Origin: Blautia sp.
GTDB taxonomy: Bacteria; Bacillota; Clostridia; Lachnospirales; Lachnospiraceae
Assembly: GCA_029257805.1 (NCBI GenBank)
Contig: JARIAR010000034.1
Coordinates: forward strand, 1 to 52,489
Length of the DNA: 52,489 nucleotides
Direction of reading: 5' to 3'
The translations under genes and the position numbers were made by a program. This document shows positions 7,071-15,808 of the stretch, one piece after another; within the stretch, counting starts at the first letter, position 1; each line of letters opens with the position of its first letter. The notes beneath the pieces were generated by a model, which did no database searches, was not told the DNA's origin, and saw only the letters and a list, made by a program, of their open reading frames with translations.

Positions 7071-8336
7071 TTATTTCCATTTTTCTTTTTTACCAAGAAG
7101 GCAACTGATGTATCCCTGAAGAGATGCTGCGCTTTGAATAATCTGAAAGGAAATAAAAAAACAGAGAAATCCGGTAAGGGAATCCTCATGTTGTATTCCC
7201 AATTCCTGCTGATACAGATACATGCTGGAATACATAAAAAGAGAAAGTAAAACCGTAAACAACGTACAAAAACCAACAAAATAATAATATCCTGCAAACG
7301 CCAAAAGTAATCCCGGAAGAAAACCGAATAAAAAAGCCAGATCAAGATAAATCACAGAACAATTCACCATCGTAAAAAAAACAGAATATATATTTCCCTG
7401 CTTCCACGGCGGAACTGTTCCAAGCCCTTCTAACATACCAATCGCCCAGCGTTTTCGCTGTTTGTAAAGTTCTTTTAATGTTTTCGGCACAATCGTATAT
7501 CCCACTGCCAAAGGTTCATAGTCGGATTTCATTCCTTTTTCCAGCATTTCATAAGTCAATACAATATCTTCTCCCATGACATTTTTCCATCCTCCCACAG
7601 CACGAACCGCCTTGGTATTATATGCACTAAAGGCCCCCTGTGCAACCAGGGTAGAATGGTATGCCCCCTGAAATCTTTTTACTGCTGCAATGCTTAAAAA
7701 ATAATCATAATTTTGCATTTTTGTGATAAAAGATTCCTCTGCATTTTTTACAAATAAATTTGCTGCCACACAGGCACTTTTACAAGAAACAATGTGGTTC
7801 ATAATTTTCTGTACTGCATGTTTCTGCAGGCACGTATCTGCATCCACTGTGATAAAATATGCTGTATCTACCATGGCTAAACCATGATTCAACGCATTTG
7901 ATTTTCCTATTTTTTCACAGTACGTATACTCTATCACACAATCACTTGGTATCTTTTTCATCACTTCAATTTTCTCTTTCGTATGATCCTCTGATGCATT
8001 ATCAACTATAATCAGCCGAATATTCCCAGCGTATTTTTGAGCAAGAACAGCTCTTACTGCTTTCTCAATTACCTGCGCTTCATTATGTGCACACATAAGA
8101 ATTGTTACATCCTCATCTGTATCCGGATACATGTTTCTTTTCCAGTTTAATATATTCGAAAAAAACATCATACTCATTAAAAATCCCGGCAACAGGGCAA
8201 TGCCGATAATAACCCACCACACATAAACAACAGGCAGATCCTCTCCTATTTCCTGTGCCCAGTAAACTGCAAAAAACACTGAGATCAGTAACCAGATCAT
8301 GGCAAAGGACCCTGATAAAATAAATTTACGCTTCAT
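7071..8336 (-). CDS. Membrane glycosyltransferase family 2 (processive type)
   Basis: This 421-residue protein has two N-terminal membrane segments, a cytoplasmic GT-A domain with the nucleotide-sugar loop (VTILMCAHNEAQVIEKAV), the DADTC metal motif, the ED acceptor motif in GGWKNVMGEDIVLTYE, and QRKRW. Several more membrane segments follow at the C-terminus. The Q-x-x-R-W motif and topology are those of cellulose synthase / PgaC / hyaluronan synthase-like enzymes, which make and often export a beta-linked polysaccharide. The exact product cannot be told. ATG at 8336 was chosen over upstream in-frame starts because GGGAGAGGTG lies just before it. That ribosome site is buried in a long hairpin (see 8338-8387). 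It is last in the larB-larC-rlmD direction. Confidence 0.85.
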   Translation of the reverse strand: MKRKFILSGSFAMIWLLISVFFAVYWAQEIGEDLPVVYVWWVIIGIALLPGFLMSMMFFSNILNWKRNMYPDTDEDVTILMCAHNEAQVIEKAVRAVLAQKYAGNIRLIIVDNASEDHTKEKIEVMKKIPSDCVIEYTYCEKIGKSNALNHGLAMVDTAYFITVDADTCLQKHAVQKIMNHIVSCKSACVAANLFVKNAEESFITKMQNYDYFLSIAAVKRFQGAYHSTLVAQGAFSAYNTKAVRAVGGWKNVMGEDIVLTYEMLEKGMKSDYEPLAVGYTIVPKTLKELYKQRKRWAIGMLEGLGTVPPWKQGNIYSVFFTMVNCSVIYLDLAFLFGFLPGLLLAFAGYYYFVGFCTLFTVLLSLFMYSSMYLYQQELGIQHEDSLTGFLCFFISFQIIQSAASLQGYISCLLGKKEKWK

Positions 8337-8337
8337 A

Positions 8338-8387
8338 AAAACACCTCTCCCTTTATCAATATGTGTTGATAAAGAAAGAGGTGTTTT
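8338..8387 (-). promoter_or_regulatory. RNA hairpin covering the glycosyltransferase ribosome site
   Basis: Two 22-base arms (8338-8359 and 8366-8387) pair around a 6-base loop. The only two non-Watson-Crick positions are G-U wobbles in the minus-strand RNA but C-A mismatches in the plus-strand RNA, so the structure favours function on the minus strand. The 3' arm contains GGGAGAGGUG, the ribosome site of the next gene, and runs into UUUUU and the ATG. It could therefore act as a terminator for the rlmD-like gene, as a translational lock, or as both. Confidence 0.8.
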
Positions 8388-8398
8388 CAAAATCTTTT

Positions 8399-9568
8399 TT
8401 ATTTTTCTTTTCTTGACAGCAAACAGACCGTCTCAACATGCTCTGTAAAACAAAACATTTCCACAGGCTGAATTTCTTTTACTTCATATTTATTTTTTTC
8501 CAGATATTTTAAATCTCTTGCCAAAGTTTCCGGATTACAGGAAATATATACTACTTTTTCCGGCGCAAGGGCAACTAAGGAAGATAAAAATTTCTCATCA
8601 CTGCCTGCACGTGGCGGATCCATAAACACTACATCCACATGTTCCTTTTCTGCCGCCATCCCTTCCATAAATCGCCCTGCATCTCCCTGATAAAAAGATA
8701 TATTGGTAATCTTATTTTCACGGGCATTGATTTTTGCATCACGCACTGCGTCTTTGTTTAATTCTACTCCGATCACTTCTTTTGCATGTTTTGCAGCAAT
8801 CAAACCAATGGTCCCTATTCCGCAATAAGCATCCATTACGCGTTCTTTTTTTGTAAGACCAGCAAGACGCACGGCTTCTTTATAAAGAACCTCTGTCTGG
8901 ATCGGATTTACCTGATAAAAAGATTTTGGGGATATGCGGAAGGAACATCCGCAAAGTCTGTCCCGAATAAATCCTTTTCCGTAAATTACGATTTCCCTCT
9001 CTCCAAGAACCATACTTGTTTTCTTATCATTAATATTGAGAATAACTGTGGAAATCTCCGGATGAACTTTTCGAAGTGCCTTTACAAAATTATTTTTTGA
9101 CGGAAAGATCGGAGAGGAAACCACAAGAACGACCATGATCTCATTTGTGGAAAATCCCCTGCGCACCAGTACATGTCTCAGCAATCCATATCCGGTATCT
9201 TCATCATACGTTTTAATTTTAAAAGATTTCAACATGCCACGAATGGTTCGGATAATTTCCTGACTTTTCTGATCTTCTATTAAACATTCCTCGATTGGTA
9301 CTACACGATGTGACTTTGCCTCATAAATCCCGGAAATAATATTTCCTTTTCTGTCTCTGTCAAAAACCGCATGCACTTTATTTCTGTAATAATAAGGATT
9401 GTCCATTCCTTTTATGGGTTTTACTTTTCCAAATTTTCCAAGAAGTTTTTCTTCCTGTTTTTGTTTCTTTTTTAACTGGGCTTTATAAGGCATCCCCTGA
9501 TATTGACAACCACCACATTTTTTTGCACTGCCACAGATTTTTTCTTCTTTTTCTGTTTTCTTTTCCAT
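8399..9568 (-). CDS. 23S rRNA (uracil-5-)-methyltransferase, RlmD/RlmCD family
   Basis: This 389-residue SAM-dependent m5U methyltransferase makes 5-methyluridine in 23S rRNA. Iron-sulfur ligands C12, C18 and C21 lie in CGSAKKCGGC, with a fourth Cys in VPIEECLIED. The SAM motif is DAYCGIGTIGL, and the catalytic region is VFMDPPRAG with the nucleophile in ISCNPETLARD. The N-terminal TRAM domain of many family members is absent; the protein starts almost directly at the cysteine cluster. ATG at 9568 was chosen because TGGAG lies 7 bases upstream; three ATGs further up (9580, 9586, 9592) in a repetitive ATGAAAATGAAAATG stretch have no ribosome site. The position specificity (U747, U1939 or both) cannot be told. 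Confidence 0.9.
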   Translation of the reverse strand: MEKKTEKEEKICGSAKKCGGCQYQGMPYKAQLKKKQKQEEKLLGKFGKVKPIKGMDNPYYYRNKVHAVFDRDRKGNIISGIYEAKSHRVVPIEECLIEDQKSQEIIRTIRGMLKSFKIKTYDEDTGYGLLRHVLVRRGFSTNEIMVVLVVSSPIFPSKNNFVKALRKVHPEISTVILNINDKKTSMVLGEREIVIYGKGFIRDRLCGCSFRISPKSFYQVNPIQTEVLYKEAVRLAGLTKKERVMDAYCGIGTIGLIAAKHAKEVIGVELNKDAVRDAKINARENKITNISFYQGDAGRFMEGMAAEKEHVDVVFMDPPRAGSDEKFLSSLVALAPEKVVYISCNPETLARDLKYLEKNKYEVKEIQPVEMFCFTEHVETVCLLSRKEK

Positions 9569-9594
9569 TTTAATCTCCATTTTCATTTTCATTT

Positions 9595-10845
9595 CTAAAG
9601 CATATCTTTCGTCTCAAAAATAATCCTGTCATATCCTTCTTTATAAGACAATCCCTGATTTTTGCATAACTGCAACAAGCTTTCGTATTCGGGATAAACA
9701 TAAAGCCTTTCACCATCCTTACAAACTTTTACCTGTACTTCTCCCAGAGATGTTTGTAAAATCTTCTCTTCTCTTTTTAATATACTTCTTTGCATTTCCA
9801 CTCTGCGTATGCCTATTGTTGTTGTTTCCCGAAAAATAATTTCTTCCAGATTTCTTCTTTTCTGCTCAGCACATATCACGTGAAGTATCCAGGCCGGTCT
9901 GTTTTTTTTCATAAAAGCAGGTACATAATACACATCTCTTGCCCCTGCTTCCATCAAAAGCTGCATAGTATACCCTAAAATTTCTCCTGAACAATCATCG
10001 ATATTGGCTTCCAATTTACATATTCTGTCCTCATATTCCTCTGTTTTTGAAATAAGCATTGCACGAAGAATTCCAGGACAGGAATACTGCCGCTTTCCTG
10101 CTCCGATTCCTGTTTTTTCTATGGAAAAATGTGCGGGAAGCCTGTCTGTTGTTTGGATTGCGGCTGCTATTGCCGCACCTGTAGGAGTAACCAGTTCTCC
10201 CTCCACATCTGTTATTTTTATTTTTAATCTGTTTTGCTCCACAATATTCGAAACAGCAGGCACAGGCACGGGAAGAATTCCATGCTGACACCGTACCGTT
10301 CCTTTTCCTTCCCATAATTCCGGTATGATCACTTCTGTAATATTAAGAGCATCCAGACAAACTGCTGCTGCCACAATATCTACAATAGAGTCCACAGCCC
10401 CCACTTCGTGAAAATGAACTTCTTCCACCGGCATGTGATGTGCTTTTCCTTCTGCTTCTGCTAAAATCGTAAAAATACGCATTGTAAGCTTTCTGGCGGT
10501 TTCCGTCATATCTCCTGCTTCTACAATCTCTTTTATTTCCTGTATCCCGCGATGTTCATGGGTGTGATGATGATGCGCTTCATGTTCCAGCACCTCTTCT
10601 TTTCCATGAAGGTATTGCATATCATGATCATGATTTTCATGATCATGGTCTAATATTACACGAAAATCGCAGGCATCTATTCCGGATTTTTTAATTTTTG
10701 TAATCTCTGTACGAAATCCACTTATGGGAAGGCTTTGTAATGCTTTCTCCAGCACTTCCCTGTCCGCCCCTAAATCCAGTAAAGCGGCAACTGTCATATC
10801 ACCGCTAATCCCTGAATAACATTCCAGATATAATGTATTTTCCAT
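9595..10845 (-). CDS. larC: LarC, nickel insertion for the nickel-pincer cofactor
   Basis: This 416-residue protein matches LarC, which uses CTP to insert nickel into pyridinium-3,5-bisthiocarboxylate mononucleotide, the cofactor of lactate racemase LarA and related racemases. Visible features are the N-terminal YLECYSGISGDM, the metal-related VEEVHFHEVGAVDSIVDIV, LVTPTGAAIAA and the C-terminal EANIDDCSGEILGY. A His-rich region at residues 67-98 (DHDHENHDHD, HHHHTHEH) probably binds or stores nickel. In Lactiplantibacillus plantarum LarC is made by a programmed frameshift joining two frames; here the whole protein is one open frame. The start follows one base after larB, so the two are translationally linked. 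Neither larA nor larE is in the window. Confidence 0.95.
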   Translation of the reverse strand: MENTLYLECYSGISGDMTVAALLDLGADREVLEKALQSLPISGFRTEITKIKKSGIDACDFRVILDHDHENHDHDMQYLHGKEEVLEHEAHHHHTHEHRGIQEIKEIVEAGDMTETARKLTMRIFTILAEAEGKAHHMPVEEVHFHEVGAVDSIVDIVAAAVCLDALNITEVIIPELWEGKGTVRCQHGILPVPVPAVSNIVEQNRLKIKITDVEGELVTPTGAAIAAAIQTTDRLPAHFSIEKTGIGAGKRQYSCPGILRAMLISKTEEYEDRICKLEANIDDCSGEILGYTMQLLMEAGARDVYYVPAFMKKNRPAWILHVICAEQKRRNLEEIIFRETTTIGIRRVEMQRSILKREEKILQTSLGEVQVKVCKDGERLYVYPEYESLLQLCKNQGLSYKEGYDRIIFETKDML

Positions 10846-10846
10846 T

Positions 10847-11605
10847 TTAATTTTCTCCCTTTTGTCCCACTGCAAGCCTGTTGATCTGTGTTGCCATATA
10901 TCCGGCTCCATATCCATTGTCAATATTTACAACTGCAATCCCATTTGCACAGGAATTAATCATTGTAAGAAGTGCCGATAAGCCTCCAAAATTTGCTCCA
11001 TATCCAACAGAAGTTGGCACTGCAATCACCGGGCAGCTTACAAGCCCTCCTATAACACTTGCCAGAGCTCCCTCCATACCGGCAACGGCTATAATACAAT
11101 TCGCACTCTGAATAGTCTCCAGGCAGGAAAAAAGTCGGTGCATTCCACTGACTCCTACATCATATACTCGTTCTACATTGGTACCAAAATATTCCGCTGT
11201 CTGTGCAGCTTCTTCTGCTACAGCAATGTCTGCAGTACCAGCTGTACATACTACAACTTTTCCAACCTTCTTTTTTTCTGTCCCATTTATTTTTAAAATA
11301 CGAGAAACCGGATCATACTGTATATCTGAAAAATATTTCTTCATATATTCATACTGTTCCCGGGAAGCTCTTGTTCCAAACACTTCCCCCTCTTCCCGGT
11401 AAAGCCTCTTATAAATATTCAAGAGATGTTCATCCGTCTTTCCACTGCAATAAACCACTTCCGCAAATCCGGTCCTGTTTTTGCGCCCTGTATCCAGCTT
11501 GGCATATCCTATATCTTTGTATCCTTCTTTTTTCAGAATTTTTTCTGCTTCTTCTACTGTTAGAAATCCTTTTTTCACCTCTTCCAGAAGTTCCTGGATC
11601 GTCAT
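10847..11605 (-). CDS. larB: LarB, nickel-pincer cofactor biosynthesis
   Basis: This protein of about 252 residues resembles PurE in its C-terminal half (VVVCTAGTADIAVAEEAA, GMEGALASVIGGL, VPTSVGYGANFGGLSALLTM). This is the LarB family, which carboxylates and dephosphorylates nicotinic acid adenine dinucleotide as the first step of nickel-pincer cofactor synthesis. The start is uncertain. ATG at 11605 gives the family-typical MTIQELLEEVKKG and has AAGGA 12 bases upstream; ATG at 11617 in frame touches that same AAGGA and is less likely. It is first in a minus-strand run larB-larC-rlmD-glycosyltransferase with gaps of 1 to about 60 bases. A terminator separates it from deoD upstream. Confidence 0.93.
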   Translation of the reverse strand: MTIQELLEEVKKGFLTVEEAEKILKKEGYKDIGYAKLDTGRKNRTGFAEVVYCSGKTDEHLLNIYKRLYREEGEVFGTRASREQYEYMKKYFSDIQYDPVSRILKINGTEKKKVGKVVVCTAGTADIAVAEEAAQTAEYFGTNVERVYDVGVSGMHRLFSCLETIQSANCIIAVAGMEGALASVIGGLVSCPVIAVPTSVGYGANFGGLSALLTMINSCANGIAVVNIDNGYGAGYMATQINRLAVGQKGEN

Positions 11606-11723
11606 ATATTCTGTCATTCCTTTCCGGTACACAATCAGATTATTTCTCTTACTAATATACGATATATGGCCTTTTTTTTCAATACAGGGATTCTATTCTC
11701 TCCCTCCCCGCCGAAACAAAAAG

Positions 11724-11766
11724 AAAGCCATGGTACTTTCTTTTTCAGATCGTTCCATGGCTTTTT
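11724..11766 (-). terminator. Intrinsic terminator after deoD
   Basis: AAAGCCATGG (11724-11733) pairs with CCATGGCTTT (11755-11764), with T or A tracts on both sides. It lies 26 bases downstream of the deoD stop. Confidence 0.88.
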
Positions 11767-11792
11767 ATCATCTTTTATTTTTCTTACCAGCC

Positions 11793-12497
11793 TTAGATTC
11801 CCAGAGCAATTTCCATCATCTTATTAAAAGATGTCTGACGTGCTTCTGCTGAAATTGCTTCTTCACGATAAATATGATCAGAAATTGTAAGAATTCCAAG
11901 AGCTTCCTTGCCAGCTCGTGCAGCTGTCATAAAAAGACCTGCACATTCCATTTCTGCACAAAGAACTCCCATTTTTCTCCAACTGTCGGAAGCCTGTTTA
12001 TTGTCACTATAGAATACATCTGAAGAAACAACATTTCCTACATGTACTGGTGTACCCTGTTCTTTGGCTACTTCAACCGCTCTTGCTACAAGATTATAGC
12101 TTGCAGTCGGTGCAAATGTTCCCGGAAGGCAATACTGGCTTCCAAAATTAGAATCTGTGCATGCACCCATAGCAATTACAACATCCATAACATTGATATC
12201 GTCCTGCAGAGCGCCTGCTGAACCAATACGGATGATGCGATCTACATCATAGAAGTTATACAGTTCATAGCTGTAAATTCCAATAGACGGCATTCCCATA
12301 CCGCTTGCCATAACAGATACTTCCTGACCTTTGTAAGTTCCTGTATATCCAAGAACATTACGAACTGTATTAAAGCATACAGGATTTTCCAGATATGTTT
12401 CTGCAATATATTTTGCACGTAACGGATCTCCCGGCATCAGAACTTTTTTTGCAATATCTCCTTTTTTTGCTGTGTTGTGTGGTGTTGGTATACACAT
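11793..12497 (-). CDS. deoD: Purine nucleoside phosphorylase, DeoD type
   Basis: This 234-residue enzyme cleaves purine (deoxy)nucleosides with phosphate to free base and (deoxy)ribose 1-phosphate in the cytoplasm. The length and motifs match the hexameric DeoD family: MPGDPLRAKYIAE at the phosphate site, GMGMPSIGIYSYEL, RIGSAGAL, the nucleoside site CAEMECAGLF, and TISDHIY with the catalytic Asp. AGGAGGTAATGAATT precedes ATG. It follows a deaminase-type amidohydrolase by 56 bases in the same direction, so deaminated purine nucleosides could pass straight to it. It belongs to the nucleoside island that also holds an importer, udp and a PfkB kinase. Confidence 0.96.
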   Translation of the reverse strand: MCIPTPHNTAKKGDIAKKVLMPGDPLRAKYIAETYLENPVCFNTVRNVLGYTGTYKGQEVSVMASGMGMPSIGIYSYELYNFYDVDRIIRIGSAGALQDDINVMDVVIAMGACTDSNFGSQYCLPGTFAPTASYNLVARAVEVAKEQGTPVHVGNVVSSDVFYSDNKQASDSWRKMGVLCAEMECAGLFMTAARAGKEALGILTISDHIYREEAISAEARQTSFNKMMEIALGI

Positions 12498-12553
12498 AAT
12501 TCATTACCTCCTGTAAAATTATATTTTCATTTTCCTTTTCAGGAAATTGTTGC

Positions 12554-13855
12554 TTAATAAAAAATCTCCGCTTTTCCTCTTCCTCTTGCAAGAAGCTCTT
12601 TTTGTAAACGAACGCCCATTTCCATAAGAGTTTTCGTATCCATTTTCAGGACTCCGTTATATTTTAAAAATTCTCCTGCAATCATAGTGTATTTCACGTT
12701 GCGGCTATTGCTGCTGTACAAGATGCTGGAAACAGGATTATAAAATGGAAATGTATCCATTTCACATAAATCCCATATTACAATGTCAGCAGGTGCTCCT
12801 TCTTTTAAATATCCTGTTCCAAAAGGAAATGCTCTGTGTCCTGCCATCATATGTTTCCAGATTTCTTCTCCTCCAAAAGCAGAAGCATCATCTGCCTGGA
12901 ACTTTCCAAGAAGACCAAAAAGTCTTGCCTGTTCTACCGGATTTAATGTATTGGAACTTGCGGCTCCATCTGTTCCAAATCCATACTGTAATCTTGGATA
13001 AAAATCAAAAAACTGTCCCCTTCCGGATGCAAGCTTCATATATGTTTTCGGACAAAATGCAAACCAGGTATCTTCTTTTATATATTTGAGATCTTCCTCT
13101 TCAATCCAAAGACCATGTCCCACAAGAACAGGAAGATCAAATCCACCGGCTCTTTCTAAAACACCAAACGGAGTAAGTCCTGTTCTTTCCCGTGTCTTTT
13201 CCACCTGTGGTCCTTCCTCTGAAATATGCATATGAATAGGCACATTTAATCGCTTTGCCTCATCCACGATTTGTCCAAGGGAAGGTTCCGGACATGTATA
13301 TTCTGCATGAGGACCCATATGAAAAGCAATTTTGTCGGAATCTTCTCTGTGATTGCGGATAAATTCCGATACCTGAGCAAGACGTTCCGGAAACTCAGCT
13401 GTAGCGCCAAAAAGTGTCGGTGCCAGATCTCCACGGATTCCGGTTTCCTTTACCGCTTTTAAAACATATTCTTCACCAAAATAATGATCTGCAAAAACAG
13501 TTACACCATTATTTAACATTTCTGCAATTCCCAGGAGAGTTCCTGTGTAAACATCCTCATCTGTCATCTTACTTTCATATGGCCATATCATTTCATTAAA
13601 CCATGCATCCGCTGTAACATCTTCTGCAATTCCCTTGAAGATATTCATAGCTGTATGCACATGAAGATTTGGAAGTCCTGGTGTTACATAAAATCCAGAA
13701 CAGGAAATCACATCTTCTGCTTCCGGAAATTTTTCTTTTCCCGTTTCTGCAATTTTCTGAATCTTTCCATCACAAATATACATATCCTGATGAAGGGTAC
13801 ACTGTCCATTTTCATCAAGCAATGCTGCATCTTTTAATAAAATTCCCTTTTTCAT
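12554..13855 (-). CDS. Amidohydrolase, MtaD / nucleoside-deaminase-like
   Basis: This 433-residue metal-dependent hydrolase belongs to the cytosine deaminase / S-adenosylhomocysteine deaminase / Atz-Trz branch. It has metal ligands H65 and H67 in LPNLHVHTAMN, then HMHISEE, LVGHGLW and GTDGAASSN with the catalytic Asp, plus the IWPYESKMTDEDVY segment typical of MtaD-like enzymes. The reaction is probably hydrolytic removal of an amino group from a purine base or nucleoside (adenosine, methylthioadenosine, SAH, guanine or 8-oxoguanine are the family options). ATG at 13855 was chosen because GAAAGGAG lies 5 bases upstream; the in-frame extension beyond it overlaps the divergent kinase gene. A second member of the same family is at 24523-25875. 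Confidence 0.9.
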   Translation of the reverse strand: MKKGILLKDAALLDENGQCTLHQDMYICDGKIQKIAETGKEKFPEAEDVISCSGFYVTPGLPNLHVHTAMNIFKGIAEDVTADAWFNEMIWPYESKMTDEDVYTGTLLGIAEMLNNGVTVFADHYFGEEYVLKAVKETGIRGDLAPTLFGATAEFPERLAQVSEFIRNHREDSDKIAFHMGPHAEYTCPEPSLGQIVDEAKRLNVPIHMHISEEGPQVEKTRERTGLTPFGVLERAGGFDLPVLVGHGLWIEEEDLKYIKEDTWFAFCPKTYMKLASGRGQFFDFYPRLQYGFGTDGAASSNTLNPVEQARLFGLLGKFQADDASAFGGEEIWKHMMAGHRAFPFGTGYLKEGAPADIVIWDLCEMDTFPFYNPVSSILYSSNSRNVKYTMIAGEFLKYNGVLKMDTKTLMEMGVRLQKELLARGRGKAEIFY

Positions 13856-13963
13856 ATATGTCTCCTTTCTTATTTTTGTATTGCAAGGTCTTACAAACTG
13901 TGATAGCATAAATTTGCTGTCTTTTGACAGACAGAAATCCCTTTTAAAATAAGGAGTATACCA

Positions 13964-14866
13964 ATGAAAAAAGTTCTTGTCATCGGCTCTACTGTTGTAG
14001 ATGTTGTTGTAAATCTTGTAAACCATCTTCCTAAAACCGGCGAAGATGTCCATATCCGCAGCCAGCATATGTCTCTTGGCGGATGCGCCTATAATGTATC
14101 TGATTCCATTCGCCATTTCCAGGTCCCTTATATTCTTTTCTCCCCGGTAGGAACCGGTGTATACGGAGATTTTGTACGGGAAGAACTGAAAAAGCGAAAT
14201 ATCGTTTCTCCCATCCCCACTCCGAAAAAAGAAAACGGATGCTGTTATTGTTTTGTGGAAAATACAGGGGAACGTTCTTTTATTTCTTACCATGGTGCAG
14301 AATATCTTTTTGAGAAAGAATGGTTTTCTCTGATTCCTATGGAAGAAATTGATTCTGTATATATCTGCGGTCTGGAAATCGAAGAAGCAACCGGCTCTAA
14401 CATTGTAGAATTTCTGGAATCACATTCTTCTCTCAATATTTATTTTGCACCAGGTCCAAGACTTACTGTTATTGATCCTTCTCTTGTAAAACGCCTTTAT
14501 AAACTTTCTCCTATTCTTCATCTCAATGAAAAAGAAGCGCTGGAAGCAAGTGGTAAAGCAACTGTATCAGACGCCGCTGCATATCTTTATGAGCAAACCC
14601 ATAATACGGTTATTATCACTTTAGGTGAAAAAGGCTGTTTTTACTTTAACGGCGAAAAAAGCGAACTTATTTCACCTGTTCCCACTGTACAAAAAGATAC
14701 CATCGGTGCCGGGGATTCTCATATTGGTTCCGTGATTGCCTGTCTTCAAAAAGGCGATTCTCTTCCGGAAGCCATCCAAAAAGCAAACCGCATATCTTCC
14801 TGCGTCGTTGCTTCCTCTGGTGCACTTCTGGCAGATTCTGATTTTGATAAACTGGGGCTTCTTTAA
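13964..14866 (+). CDS. PfkB-family carbohydrate or nucleoside kinase
   Basis: This 300-residue ribokinase-fold enzyme has the N-terminal VLVIGSTVVDVVV, the substrate motif GGCAYNVSDSIRHF, the ADP/ATP region NTVIITLGEKGCFY and the signature DTIGAGDSHIGSV with the catalytic Asp. Such kinases phosphorylate ribose, nucleosides, pseudouridine or other sugars at the 5' or 1 hydroxyl. Nearby purine and pyrimidine phosphorylases, an importer and an ADP-ribosylglycohydrolase-fold protein point to a nucleoside or ribose-like substrate, but the exact one is not visible. AAGGAG precedes the ATG. The gene is the only plus-strand member between two minus-strand operons. Its stop codon lies within the terminator hairpin. 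Confidence 0.9.
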   Translation: MKKVLVIGSTVVDVVVNLVNHLPKTGEDVHIRSQHMSLGGCAYNVSDSIRHFQVPYILFSPVGTGVYGDFVREELKKRNIVSPIPTPKKENGCCYCFVENTGERSFISYHGAEYLFEKEWFSLIPMEEIDSVYICGLEIEEATGSNIVEFLESHSSLNIYFAPGPRLTVIDPSLVKRLYKLSPILHLNEKEALEASGKATVSDAAAYLYEQTHNTVIITLGEKGCFYFNGEKSELISPVPTVQKDTIGAGDSHIGSVIACLQKGDSLPEAIQKANRISSCVVASSGALLADSDFDKLGLL

Positions 14867-14882
14867 AAGAAGCCCCTTTTTC
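14854..14882. terminator. Bidirectional terminator
   Basis: GGGGCTTCTTT and AAAAGAAGCCCC form a compact hairpin with a T tract after it. The stop codon of the PfkB gene is inside it, and the converging nucleoside permease gene ends just beyond. Confidence 0.92.
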
Positions 14883-14886
14883 TAAC

Positions 14887-15807
14887 TTATTTTTCGCTTA
14901 AATGCTCTTTCTTCTTTTTCTGAGAATAATAATAAACTCCCAGTCCAATTAAAGTTGTGAGATATGGAATCATCAAGATGATTTCATATGGCATAGCCGC
15001 AGTAAGCTGCATAACATTTGCAAGCGCCTGTGCCACACCAAATAAAAGGGATACAAGAAGTCCGCCTACAGGCGTATTTCCACCCATACTGGAAGCTGCC
15101 AGAGCAATAAATCCACGTCCACCGGACATATCCTTTGTAAACATATTCATATATCCGCCGGAAAGATAAAATCCGCCAACAGCTGCAAGCGCACCACTTA
15201 TAATAAGGGCAATATACTGCACTTTTTTGGAATTGATTCCTACGGACTCTGCTGCATCTTTATTCTCACCAACAGATCGGATTGCCAGTCCCAGCGGGGT
15301 TTTATAAAGAAATACATGAAGAAGAATAACCGCCAGCAGTGCTAACCATGTAAGAACATTCTGCCCTGACAACACTTCTCCAATAAACGGGATCTTATCA
15401 ATGATCGGAATTGTGATATTCGGAGCAGATACACTTTTAATAGAAGTAGATACACCTCTGTCTCCGGATATTGCTACAAGTAAAAGAACCGTACCACCTG
15501 TTGCGGTTAAGTTTATGGCAATTGCAGCAAGAATCTCATCTGTCTTTAAATTTAATACAAAGAAAGCAAGAATACATCCGATCAATCCACCTACAATTAC
15601 AGTAAGCAAAAGTCCAAGTCCTGCACTGTGTGTAATAGAAGAAAATATAACACCAAATAATGCAGAAAAAAGCATGATGCCTTCAAGTGCCATATTGGTA
15701 ATACCAGATTTTGCCGCGATTGCCGCTGCAAGTGTTGCAAACAAAATCGGGGTAGCAGACCTTAATATGGTGCCAAAAAAATCCGGAGATAAAATCGCAT
15801 TCCACAT
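14887..15807 (-). CDS. Nucleoside ABC transporter permease (NupQ type)
   Basis: This 306-residue polytopic membrane protein of the branched-chain/ribose-type permease family has about 8-9 membrane segments and shows the NupQ/BmpE look (TPILFATLAAAIAAKSGITN near the start, ALEGIMLFSALFG, GLAIRSVGENKDAAESVGI in the ATPase-coupling loop). It is the second permease of a nucleoside importer. The ATG follows the stop of the first permease by one base, so translation is coupled. It is last in the operon ADP-ribosylglycohydrolase-fold protein, binding protein, ATPase, permease, permease. A shared terminator follows. Confidence 0.93.
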   Translation of the reverse strand: MWNAILSPDFFGTILRSATPILFATLAAAIAAKSGITNMALEGIMLFSALFGVIFSSITHSAGLGLLLTVIVGGLIGCILAFFVLNLKTDEILAAIAINLTATGGTVLLLVAISGDRGVSTSIKSVSAPNITIPIIDKIPFIGEVLSGQNVLTWLALLAVILLHVFLYKTPLGLAIRSVGENKDAAESVGINSKKVQYIALIISGALAAVGGFYLSGGYMNMFTKDMSGGRGFIALAASSMGGNTPVGGLLVSLLFGVAQALANVMQLTAAMPYEIILMIPYLTTLIGLGVYYYSQKKKKEHLSEK

Positions 15808-15808
15808 A

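Noticed and set aside
9595..10845. Programmed frameshift in larC
   Set aside because: The frame is continuous over the full LarC length, and all expected motifs are in one frame.
13919..13950. TTGACA with a -10-like TAAAAT before the PfkB kinase, and CTGTCTTTTGACAG inverted repeat
   Set aside because: The spacer is only 15 bases and the predicted transcript would start on top of the ribosome site. The inverted repeat is short and has no second copy that I can see.
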